This document shows, in pieces, positions 1 to 6,549 of a DNA stretch of 6,684 bases. The position numbers were made by a program, and so were the translations under genes. This stretch comes from Candidatus Competibacteraceae bacterium. Its GTDB lineage: Bacteria > Pseudomonadota > Gammaproteobacteria > Competibacterales > Competibacteraceae. Where the stretch lies: contig JAGRHM010000372.1 of assembly GCA_020445005.1 (NCBI GenBank), forward strand, positions 1 to 6,684, given 5' to 3'. The notes beneath the pieces were generated by a model. It was not told the DNA's origin. It did not search any database and was given only the letters and a program-made list of their open reading frames with translations. The stretch's first letter is position 1. Each line of letters begins with the position of its first letter.

Positions 1-401
1 TGGATTTTGACCATCGCGTGCGCGCGGTCAGCGCCTTCCGTCAACGGCCTGAGGCCGCCAGCCTGTCCGCCGCCAACAAACGCATCCGCAACATTCTGCG
101 CAAGATCGAAACCACATTGCCCTTCGAGGTTCGCCCGGATTTACTGAGCGAAGAAGCAGAACAAGCGTTAGCTGGCCGGTTGGTGGAACTCTCCTCCGAG
201 GTCTTGCCGCTGATGGAAGCCGGTCTGTATCGGGAAGCCCTGAACCGCTTGGCTACTCTGCGTGAGCCGGTCGATATGTTCTTCGATCAGGTGCTGGTGA
301 TGGCGGAAGATCCTGCAGTGCGTGATAACCGGATTGCGTTGTTGAACGAACTCGGTAGCCTGTTTCTACGGGTAGCGGATTTCTCGCGTTTACAGGATTG
401 A
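1..401 (+). CDS. glyS: Glycyl-tRNA synthetase beta subunit, C-terminal part (5' truncated by window)
   Basis: This is the last 132 codons of the beta chain of the alpha2beta2 bacterial glycyl-tRNA synthetase, which charges tRNA-Gly in the cytoplasm. The frame is open from the window edge (codons begin at base 3, reading D-F-D-H-R-V) and stops at TGA 399-401, so the apparent GTG start at 18 is internal. The stretch SAANKRIRNILRK, the motif LREPVDMFFDQVLVMAEDP, and the ending NRIALLNELGSLFLRVADFSRLQD match the anticodon-binding C-terminal region of GlyS as I recall it from E. coli and Pseudomonas. The full protein is about 690 residues, so roughly 550 lie upstream, probably preceded by glyQ. 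No hairpin terminator follows the stop; the next 150 bp hold the parS-like sites. Transcription could continue into gmhB. The identification is firm. Confidence 0.95.
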   Translation, partial: DFDHRVRAVSAFRQRPEAASLSAANKRIRNILRKIETTLPFEVRPDLLSEEAEQALAGRLVELSSEVLPLMEAGLYREALNRLATLREPVDMFFDQVLVMAEDPAVRDNRIALLNELGSLFLRVADFSRLQD

Positions 402-415
402 AGAAAGGAGAGGCG

Positions 416-431
416 GGTTTCACGTGAAACA
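416..431. other. parS: parS-like ParB-binding site 1
   Basis: The 16-mer GGTTTCACGTGAAACA contains a perfect 14-bp palindrome, GTTTCACGTGAAAC (417-430), centred at 423.5. The consensus bacterial parS is TGTTTCACGTGAAACA, so only the first base differs. ParB loads at such sites as a CTP-dependent clamp and, with ParA and SMC, segregates the origin region. The site begins 15 bp after the glyS stop and is the first of three identical 16-mers in this gap. Assignment rests on consensus match and repetition; no ParB gene is in the window. Confidence 0.88.
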
Positions 432-460
432 TGATATCAAGAGATCTAGAACCTGTTCAT

Positions 461-476
461 GGTTTCACGTGAAACA
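461..476. other. parS: parS-like ParB-binding site 2
   Basis: This is the same 16-mer as site 1, with its palindrome core at 462-475 centred at 468.5, which is 45 bp from the centre of site 1. Here the symmetry extends further: GTTCAT (455-460) and ATGAAC (476-481) are exact reverse complements flanking the core. The result is a 27-bp nearly perfect inverted repeat with one unpaired G at 461. A lone half-site-like sequence, CATGAAAC (483-490), follows it. Confidence 0.88.
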
Positions 477-503
477 TGAACTCATGAAACCTGAACCTTC
501 TCT

Positions 504-519
504 GGTTTCACGTGAAACA
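504..519. other. parS: parS-like ParB-binding site 3
   Basis: This is the third identical 16-mer, with core 505-518 centred at 511.5, which is 43 bp from the centre of site 2. It ends 35 bp before the gmhB start, so ParB spreading from here could cover the gmhB 5' region. The remaining bases up to gmhB are AT-rich and hold a short direct repeat, TTAACCTT (522-529 and 545-552). No convincing sigma70 promoter was found there. Confidence 0.88.
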
Positions 520-554
520 CTTTAACCTTTAGTCTTTATAGACCTTAACCTTAG

Positions 555-1100
555 ATGAACATGAAGCTGATTATTCTGGATCGGGATGGCGTGATCAATG
601 AAGATTCCGACGCTTTCATCAAGTCCCCGGACGAATGGGTGCCGATCCCCGGCAGTTTGGAAGCCGTGACCCGGCTCAGTCATGCCGGTTATCGAGTCGT
701 GATCGCCACTAATCAATCCGGCATAGGTCGGGGGCTCTTCGACCTGGAAACACTCAATCTCATCCACAAAAAAATGCATCGATTGGCGCAGGAAACCGGT
801 GGTTTGATTGATGCGATATTTTTCTGCCCGGATACCGATGAGGCAAATCCTTATCGCAAGCCCAATCCGGGTATGTTCCTGGAAATCAGCCGGCGCCTGA
901 AATGTGAATTGCAAGGAGTACCCGTTGTCGGGGATAGCGTGCGCGACATTCGGGCCGCGCGCGCAGCAAATGCCTGGCCTTTGCTGGTGCGCACGGGCAA
1001 AGGCGCGACAACACTCGAACGGGAAGCGGAAAGTTGCGCAAATGTTCAGGTCTTCGATAACTTGGCTGCAGTTGCTGATTATCTCATCACTTTGCAATGA
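555..1100 (+). CDS. gmhB: D-glycero-beta-D-manno-heptose 1,7-bisphosphate 7-phosphatase (HAD family)
   Basis: A 181-residue cytoplasmic HAD phosphatase. GmhB removes the C7 phosphate of heptose bisphosphate on the way to ADP-heptose for the LPS inner core. HAD motif I is DRDGVIN (residues 9-15, nucleophile D9 and acid/base D11), motif II is ATNQSG (51-56, followed by IGRG), the motif III lysine lies in RKPNPGM (101-107), and motif IV is GDSVRD (126-131). Length is typical for GmhB. The zinc loop is unusual: only C91 remains of the expected C-x-H...C-x-C set, giving CPDTDEANPYRKP, so zinc binding is probably lost. The start is ambiguous between ATG 555 and ATG 561; the latter (MKLIILDRDGVIN) looks more like homologues, and neither has a clear Shine-Dalgarno sequence. 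Its stop directly abuts the plsC ATG, suggesting co-transcription. The related HisB-type phosphatase is a less likely alternative, given the neighbours. Confidence 0.88.
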   Translation: MNMKLIILDRDGVINEDSDAFIKSPDEWVPIPGSLEAVTRLSHAGYRVVIATNQSGIGRGLFDLETLNLIHKKMHRLAQETGGLIDAIFFCPDTDEANPYRKPNPGMFLEISRRLKCELQGVPVVGDSVRDIRAARAANAWPLLVRTGKGATTLEREAESCANVQVFDNLAAVADYLITLQ

Positions 1101-1880
1101 ATGGAGCGTCGATCCTGCAATATGATTACTCAGACTGCTACTCAACCGCTGACCTTAAACCTGTTTCTGCGTTCGCTCCTGTTTTCATGCGGCATGGTGG
1201 CATCGACGGTGGTCGTGGCTTCATTGGTCATCTTGAGTTTTCTCATGCCCTTTCGCTGGCGTTATCGCTTGTCCCAACTCTGGTCCCGTTTCAATATTGG
1301 GTGGCTGCGCCTTACTTGTCGGATTGATTATCAACTGGTCGGCGTCGAACACATTCCTGACCGTCCGGTCGTGGTCATGGCCAAGCATCAATCCACTTGG
1401 GAGACGCTGTTCTTCCACCAATACCTGCCGCCTATCGCGTGGGTTCTCAAACGCGAGTTGCTGTGGATACCGTTCTTTGGCTGGGCATTGTGGCTGCTAC
1501 GGCCGATTGCCATTGACCGTCAGGCGGGTGCCTCGGCAGTCAAGCAGGTCATCCGGCAAGGTGTGGAACATCTGCAGCAAGGACAATGGGTGCTGATCTT
1601 TCCTGAAGGCACCCGGGTTGCACCGGGGGTTCGTAAGCGCTATGGCATGGGGGGGGGCGTGTTGGCGGTGCGCAGTGGCTGTCCCATCCTGCCGGTCGCG
1701 CTCAACACGGGAGAGTTTTGGCCACGAGGAGGGTTTATCAAGCGTCCTGGAACGATTCAAGTGGTCTTTGGCCCCTTATTCGACAGCGGTGGCCATTCAC
1801 CTCAGAATTTGACTGAGCAGACGGAGCATTGGATTGAGAAGACGATGGAACGTATCCAGGTAGGTAGCCTGGGGGAGTAA
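1101..1880 (+). CDS. plsC: 1-acyl-sn-glycerol-3-phosphate acyltransferase (LPLAT/PlsC family)
   Basis: A 259-residue inner-membrane acyltransferase. The family transfers a fatty acyl group to the sn-2 position of lysophosphatidic acid to make phosphatidic acid. A hydrophobic segment at about residues 25-49 anchors it. Motif I is HQSTWE (96-101), an H-x4-E version of the usual H-x4-D, which I recall from the Pseudomonas LptA/PlsC branch. The block VLKRELLWIPFFGWAL follows (115-130). Motif III is FPEGTR (167-172), and a later motif contains CPILPVALNTGEFWP. The ATG directly follows the gmhB TGA; an alternative ATG at 1122 (residue 8) is possible, and neither has a good Shine-Dalgarno. A run of nine G residues lies inside the gene. 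In Pseudomonas the homologous gene sits between gmhB and gyrB. An acyltransferase for another lysophospholipid or for ornithine lipid is possible but less likely. Confidence 0.9.
   Translation: MERRSCNMITQTATQPLTLNLFLRSLLFSCGMVASTVVVASLVILSFLMPFRWRYRLSQLWSRFNIGWLRLTCRIDYQLVGVEHIPDRPVVVMAKHQSTWETLFFHQYLPPIAWVLKRELLWIPFFGWALWLLRPIAIDRQAGASAVKQVIRQGVEHLQQGQWVLIFPEGTRVAPGVRKRYGMGGGVLAVRSGCPILPVALNTGEFWPRGGFIKRPGTIQVVFGPLFDSGGHSPQNLTEQTEHWIEKTMERIQVGSLGE
1649..1657 (+). repeat. Nine-guanine homopolymer inside plsC
   Basis: Nine consecutive G bases encode most of the M-G-G-G-V stretch (about residues 183-187), shortly after the EGTR motif. The reading frame stays intact in this sequence. Tracts of this length are prone to slippage, and a one-base change would truncate the acyltransferase before its C-terminal third. 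Confidence 0.9.
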
Positions 1881-1917
1881 GCGTTGAACCGACTCTATAT
1901 ATCAACACGCTACGCCC

Positions 1918-4824
1918 CTACTCCAGTGACCGTCGGCTATTCGGATCCTGAAGAGCCGCACTCGGCGACTCTCCCCGCAACAGCGCACGGATCTGTTGAG
2001 CAGGCGCCGGACGACTCAAGTAGTAACCTTGTATTTCATCGCATTGGTGTTGTTGCAAGAAGGCCAGTTGCACCGGATTTTCCACGCCTTCGGCAATCAC
2101 CTTGAGCTGCATGCTGTGCGCCATGGCGATCACTGCCTTGGCGATCGCCATATCACCCTGACTGGCGATGTCATTGCTGACAAATGATTTGTCGATTTTC
2201 AGTTGATCAACCGGGAAGCGTCGCAGATAACTCAGCGAAGAATAGCCGGTGCCAAAATCATCGATAGACAGATGAACGCCGATTTGCTTGAGTACATGCA
2301 GAGTAGCGATACAGCTCTCTACATCTTTCATAAATAATCCCTCGGTAATCTCCAGATCGAGATAACGCGGTTCCAATCCTGTTTCTCTCAAGACCCGGCG
2401 AATCATATCAACCATGCCGGGCCGTAAAAACTGGCGGGGAGACAAATTGACCGCCATCCGTAGCGGGAATCCCTCACGTTGCCACGTCCTGGCCTGCTCG
2501 CAGGCCGTTTGCAGCACCCACTCACCGATGATCTCGATGAGACCCGTTTCCTCGGCTAGCGGCACAAATTCGATGGGCGATATGAGTCCCCGCTGGGCAT
2601 GCCGCCAGCGCAGCAGCGCCTCAACCCCGATGATCCGGCCATTGTGTAGATCCATCTGTGGCTGATAATGCACTTCCAGTTCCTGGCGCTCCAGGGCATG
2701 GCGCAAACTTTGTTCCAGCGTCAGCCGCTCCAAAGCACGAATATGCATGTCCTGGCTGTAGAATTGGATCATGTTGCGACCATTATCCTTGGCCCGGTGC
2801 ATTGCGATGTTGGCGTTCTTCAGGAGCGCCTCTTCATTCTCCCCATCCTTGGGAAACAGGCTGATGCCAATGCTGGCGGTGATGAAGCATTCATGGCCGT
2901 CAATTTCGAAGCACGGCGCCAGGACGTTCAGAATTTTTCGCGCGAATAGCGCTGCCTGGTGTTCCTGACGCAAGTTTTCCAGCACCACGAAAAATTCATC
3001 GCTGCCCAACCGGAAGATGGCGCCCTCCCCGCATCCACGGGGGGTGAGCAACCGGGTCGCCACCGCCCGCAGCAGGGTATCACCCGCGGTGTGGCCCAAG
3101 CCGTCGTTCACTTTTTTGAAGTGATCCAAATCCACACACAGCACTGCGCAACCTTGGCCAGCGCGACGCGCGCGCGCGATGGCGCGTTTGAGCCGATCCT
3201 GAAGCAAATGACGATTGGGCAACTGGGTCAACCCATCATGCGTGGCCTGATACGTCATCTGTTGCGTCAACCGGCGATTCTCCGTGATGTCGCTAAACGC
3301 AATGACCATGCCTGATGCTTGCCCTTGCGAGTTGCGAATCGGCGCCGCCGAAGCACGCACCGCATATTCCTGCCCGTTCCGACTCACCAAGAAGCTCTCT
3401 TCGGACAACCGGAACTCCTGATTCTGCTGCAAGCACACCGTGGCCAGATCGAGTAGAGATCGGTGCTCAGGATCATGAGCAAGGCGAAAAATTGCGCCGA
3501 GCGGCTGGCCTTGCGCCGCTGTTTGTACCCAACCCAACAGAGACTCGGCTTTGGGATTCAGGGACTCCACATGGCCTTGCGCATCCGTGACAATGACCGC
3601 GTCATCGATGGAATACAGAGTCACTTGAGTGCGTTCCTGTTCTGCACGCAGTGCGCGCCTTGCTTCTCGCCAGCGCCACCCGATCCACAATGGATAGCTT
3701 ATCCCCTGAGCCACTAGCGCCGCCATCGGTGGAAACCAGCGATGCCACTCCTGCAGAAGCGTAAAGCTGATCACGCCGGTCAACAGCAAGGCTAGTCCGG
3801 TCAACGGCAACATCCAGCGCGGTGGATAGATGGCGTGCATCACCCAGGACAGCAGTACCAGCACCCCCGTCAGCAACAGGGCGCTCCCCCGGGACAGCGG
3901 CTGGATCGCCACTCCCCGCAGCAAGGCATCAAGAATATTAGCGTTAAACTCCACGCCTGGCATCGGCTGCGCTTGGGCGGAAACCGGGGTGGGTAACGCA
4001 TCTCCCAAGCCGGTCGCCGTGACCCCGACCAGCACCCACTTATCGTGAAATGTGGTTGCAGGAACCTCCCCACGCAGTACGTCGTGATAGGACATCTGCT
4101 GAAAATGCCCGGTTGGGCCGGCGAAGGGGATTAGAATGTGATAATCTCGCTGCCAGGCGCTGGAAGATTTGGAGTGGATGGTTGAAGCGCGCTGACCCGG
4201 CAGGGTTTGCCCTGCGTCGGGATCGACGACTTCCAGCAGCGCCAGGGCCAGTGTTGACCAGCGTGGCGAACCAAGGCCGGCTTTCAGATAGACGCTACGG
4301 GCTATGTTGTCCGGGTCCAACTCCACGTCGACGTGTCCCAGCCGAGCGGCAGCCTTAGCCAGGATGGGAATTGGCAAGGTCTCGATCAATTGGCCATTCA
4401 AGCGGGTCTGTTCATCGAGCACCGGTAAAACCGCCCGACCGTAATCGGCCAGTGCCGCAGCCAGATCACTATCGGCCGCTGGATCAGTGAGGTCGGGTTC
4501 GCCAAACACGATATCCAGCGCCACTGCCTTTGCGCCGGACGCGGTGAGTTTGCGAACCAGTTCGGCGTGAACCTGGCGCGACCATGGCCAGCGCCCCAAA
4601 TTGCGCAGGCTCTGCTCGTCAATTGCAACGATGACGATGTCTTTGGCCGGCGCCCGCGACTGAGAGGACAAGCTCCAGTCGTAGAACAGCCAGTCCCAGC
4701 GGCTCAACCAACCTATCTGGCTCAGTCCAAGGACCAGCGCCACCAGCGCCAGCGCCAGCGCCAGCGCCAGCGCCAGACCCGTCTTAGCAAACCCGCTGCT
4801 GTGGGAATGAAGCCATCGCGTCAT
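1918..4824 (-). CDS. CHASE2-PAS-GGDEF-EAL transmembrane c-di-GMP signalling protein
   Basis: A 968-residue membrane sensor expected to make or break c-di-GMP. From the ATG at 4824: TM1 at about 15-34 (a Leu-Ala repeat); a periplasmic CHASE2 domain at about 40-315 (includes DWLFYDWSLS, IVIVAIDEQSL, RWPWSR, GAKAVALDIVF and WVLVGVTATGLGD); three TM helices at about 314-332, 336-357 and 364-383; PAS at about 395-515; GGDEF at about 521-687; EAL at about 703-950. The diguanylate cyclase signature is GSDEF (607-611), with no RxxD I-site before it. The phosphodiesterase motifs look complete: EALLRW (735-740), NLS (793-795), EITE (825-828), DDFGTGYSS (855-863), KIDKSF, AEGVEN (911-916) and QGYY (932-935). 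The frame extends upstream to a TTG at 4869. The ATG at 4824 is preferred because it overlaps the upstream stop as ATGA, indicating translational coupling. Net phosphodiesterase activity is inferred. It ends 37 bp from plsC, convergently. Confidence 0.93.
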   Translation of the reverse strand: MTRWLHSHSSGFAKTGLALALALALALVALVLGLSQIGWLSRWDWLFYDWSLSSQSRAPAKDIVIVAIDEQSLRNLGRWPWSRQVHAELVRKLTASGAKAVALDIVFGEPDLTDPAADSDLAAALADYGRAVLPVLDEQTRLNGQLIETLPIPILAKAAARLGHVDVELDPDNIARSVYLKAGLGSPRWSTLALALLEVVDPDAGQTLPGQRASTIHSKSSSAWQRDYHILIPFAGPTGHFQQMSYHDVLRGEVPATTFHDKWVLVGVTATGLGDALPTPVSAQAQPMPGVEFNANILDALLRGVAIQPLSRGSALLLTGVLVLLSWVMHAIYPPRWMLPLTGLALLLTGVISFTLLQEWHRWFPPMAALVAQGISYPLWIGWRWREARRALRAEQERTQVTLYSIDDAVIVTDAQGHVESLNPKAESLLGWVQTAAQGQPLGAIFRLAHDPEHRSLLDLATVCLQQNQEFRLSEESFLVSRNGQEYAVRASAAPIRNSQGQASGMVIAFSDITENRRLTQQMTYQATHDGLTQLPNRHLLQDRLKRAIARARRAGQGCAVLCVDLDHFKKVNDGLGHTAGDTLLRAVATRLLTPRGCGEGAIFRLGSDEFFVVLENLRQEHQAALFARKILNVLAPCFEIDGHECFITASIGISLFPKDGENEEALLKNANIAMHRAKDNGRNMIQFYSQDMHIRALERLTLEQSLRHALERQELEVHYQPQMDLHNGRIIGVEALLRWRHAQRGLISPIEFVPLAEETGLIEIIGEWVLQTACEQARTWQREGFPLRMAVNLSPRQFLRPGMVDMIRRVLRETGLEPRYLDLEITEGLFMKDVESCIATLHVLKQIGVHLSIDDFGTGYSSLSYLRRFPVDQLKIDKSFVSNDIASQGDMAIAKAVIAMAHSMQLKVIAEGVENPVQLAFLQQHQCDEIQGYYLSRPAPAQQIRALLRGESPSAALQDPNSRRSLE
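4734..4776 (-). repeat. Hexanucleotide tandem repeat encoding the first membrane helix
   Basis: On the + strand the unit CCAGCG runs 4743-4776 as five perfect copies plus CCAG. One more unit at 4734-4739 is separated by a CCA triplet. Read on the minus strand this gives alternating Leu and Ala codons (CTG GCG), building the LALALALALALVALVL helix of the CHASE2 protein. Gain or loss of a unit keeps the frame and changes the helix by two residues. Confidence 0.9.
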
Positions 4825-6488
4825 AACGCCAGGATTAAGCCCAGGATTAACGTAAAACCAAATGGCCAATAGCTTGCGGGCGGAATGTCGATGCGTTGCG
4901 TTGGGCTATACGGTCCCACATAACCATCCGTGTCGATCGTGCGAATACGCAGGTAATGAAAACCGGATTCGGGTCGGGATATCGTTAATTGCGGTTCGGA
5001 TACCCGCTGATCGACAAGAACCGTTTCAAACTGGAGATCCTTGGCCAATTGGAATTGATACTGCTGCCCAGGCAGACCAGCCGCCCAGCGAAACGTCATA
5101 GTGTCGGCGGTCACCTCGGGGGTCTGCAATTTGGGTGTCGCCTGTAGCCGGAAAAATTGTGGATCGCTAAAAGGACCGGCCCTGCCGTCTGCATCGTGGG
5201 TAGCCACCCGCCAAAAATAACGACCCGGCGCCAGCGTCTGATCCAGGCTCAGGCGTGATCCGGTATACTTTGGCAAATTCGACACGAGCTTGGTGAATCG
5301 CTCATCCTCAGCCAACTGAAAATGATAAGTCGCCGCATTCTGTGGTTCCGCCCATTCGAAAACCAGCGCCTGCTCGAAGACTGCGCTCTGATCAGCCGGC
5401 TGAATCAGAAACGGCGGTTCGGGGCGGGCGTGCAGGCGAAAGCGATGATCAGCGTCACGCCCTTCCAGTCCCTTGGCGTCGATACCCCGAATGCGCAGCA
5501 CATAATCGCCATCGGGCAGGTCAGGACCACGTACTACCGGTGCAGCCGAGACCGCGTCGAATAATAAGGTCGTAAACTGCTCATTGGGGGCAATTTGGGC
5601 GCGATAAGCGGTTGCGCCCTTCAGGGCCGGAACGCTCAACTGGATTGGCGAGCGCGTCACGACCGCCGGCAAATCAGCGATGGTTGGCGGCGCTAGCAAC
5701 GGCGTCGGCGCGGCCAGCGACTTTCCTGTTTCGGCCAAGGCGCCGAATCCGGTTTTCACAGTTCGGGTTTGGCGAGCGCCACGGAGTTCTACCGCGCCTT
5801 CCAGTACTTCCGTGCGGGCGGTTGCTTGAGCCGCGTCCATGCCCAACCGATAGTGGGTGCCGCGCACCGCGGAAACGGCGGCAGGCGTGAAAATTTCGTA
5901 GCGGGTGCGGAGGCTCTGTCGGGGCGTCACCTGATTTTCCACCCGACCCTGTTGTAAGCGCAGGCGGGTATCGACCATGCGGGTATCGCCATAGACGCTC
6001 AAGGTATCCATCACCAGCAAACTGTTGGCTTGCACCAGCAACCGTGAGCTATCGCCAAATTCCACGACCACATTGCCGTTGGGACCGGTGCGAATCTCGT
6101 CACCGCTATGCAACAGCAGGTCGGTCGCAACTCCAATGGTTTGGCCGGTAAAGGCCACCTTGGCTTCTGCTTCGCCCTGCGCGCTGATCACGCGGGCCGC
6201 GGTCGGTTGACCCTTGAGCCAGGCAATGGGGATACGGAGCTTCATTCCCGGCGGCAGGTGCAAGGGATCGGCAACCCGGTTTAGCGCTTGTAACCGGGAC
6301 CAGTAATCCAGGTGCGTCAGATAATCAGCAGCGATGTTCCATAGATTGTCCCCAGGGCGAACGGTATAAATCCAGTCCTGGGCATGGCCGATGGCGGGAG
6401 CGATCAGCCATAGAAAATGCAGTAACCCTAATAGCTTGACTGCTTTGATAACAAATTTGGCAGTGGCCGTTGATTGCGTGGTATTCAT
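4821..6488 (-). CDS. Exported LysM-FecR domain protein with three fibronectin-III-like repeats and C-terminal membrane segment
   Basis: A 555-residue predicted envelope protein. From the ATG at 6488: a long signal sequence with a hydrophobic core at about residues 16-33 and likely cleavage after GHA (34-36); a LysM domain at about 40-87 (YTVRPGDNLWNIAADYL to LPPGMKLRIP), a fold known to bind peptidoglycan; a FecR domain at about 120-215 (HSGDEIRTGPNGNVVVEFGD, then AVSAVRGTHYRL); three fibronectin-like repeats whose matching starts are Y295, Y388 and Y477 (for example YHFQLAEDERF, YQFQLAKDLQF); and a hydrophobic C-terminus (540-555). The frame opens further upstream at 6575, but that would overlap the murU tail and put 29 polar residues before the signal peptide, so 6488 is preferred; no clear Shine-Dalgarno is visible. 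It has no iron-transport neighbours, so a FecI/FecR anti-sigma role is unlikely. Its stop overlaps the CHASE2 gene start, suggesting a functional pair. Confidence 0.9.
   Translation of the reverse strand: MNTTQSTATAKFVIKAVKLLGLLHFLWLIAPAIGHAQDWIYTVRPGDNLWNIAADYLTHLDYWSRLQALNRVADPLHLPPGMKLRIPIAWLKGQPTAARVISAQGEAEAKVAFTGQTIGVATDLLLHSGDEIRTGPNGNVVVEFGDSSRLLVQANSLLVMDTLSVYGDTRMVDTRLRLQQGRVENQVTPRQSLRTRYEIFTPAAVSAVRGTHYRLGMDAAQATARTEVLEGAVELRGARQTRTVKTGFGALAETGKSLAAPTPLLAPPTIADLPAVVTRSPIQLSVPALKGATAYRAQIAPNEQFTTLLFDAVSAAPVVRGPDLPDGDYVLRIRGIDAKGLEGRDADHRFRLHARPEPPFLIQPADQSAVFEQALVFEWAEPQNAATYHFQLAEDERFTKLVSNLPKYTGSRLSLDQTLAPGRYFWRVATHDADGRAGPFSDPQFFRLQATPKLQTPEVTADTMTFRWAAGLPGQQYQFQLAKDLQFETVLVDQRVSEPQLTISRPESGFHYLRIRTIDTDGYVGPYSPTQRIDIPPASYWPFGFTLILGLILAL
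4829..4850 (-). repeat. 12-bp-period direct duplication at the end of the LysM-FecR gene
   Basis: CCAGGATTAA (+ strand) occurs at 4829-4838 and again at 4841-4850, separated by GC, giving a 12-bp period. Read on the minus strand it encodes the LILG-LILA ending of the LysM-FecR protein's C-terminal hydrophobic segment, five bases before the ATGA overlap. It looks like a small tandem duplication that lengthened the membrane helix by four residues. Confidence 0.75.
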
Positions 6489-6549
6489 GGCGAAGGATGC
6501 TCGTAGTTTGTTTGAATCTGGTAAAGTTTGGATACCCGCCTGGAACTGA

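Noticed and set aside
520..554. Promoter for gmhB (TTTATA/TATAGA elements)
   Set aside because: The -10-like matches are weak and no -35 element lies at a proper distance.
402..554. CRISPR array reading of the three spaced repeats
   Set aside because: The repeats are 16-bp perfect palindromic cores matching parS, the spacers are short and few, and there are no cas genes.
522..1145. A 207-codon open frame on the minus strand opposite gmhB
   Set aside because: It is antisense to a well-recognised gene, has no recognisable motifs, and would run through parS-proximal non-coding DNA. It is a shadow frame.
1881..1917. Possible bidirectional terminator in the convergent gap (GCGTTGA ... TCAACACGC around TATATA)
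   Set aside because: The stem is only five to seven pairs with a bulge and a long loop, and no T tract follows on either strand.
3167..3178. (CG)6 alternating run that could favour Z-DNA
   Set aside because: It encodes ordinary Ala-Arg codons (AIARARRAG) in a GC-rich GGDEF domain; codon usage is explanation enough.
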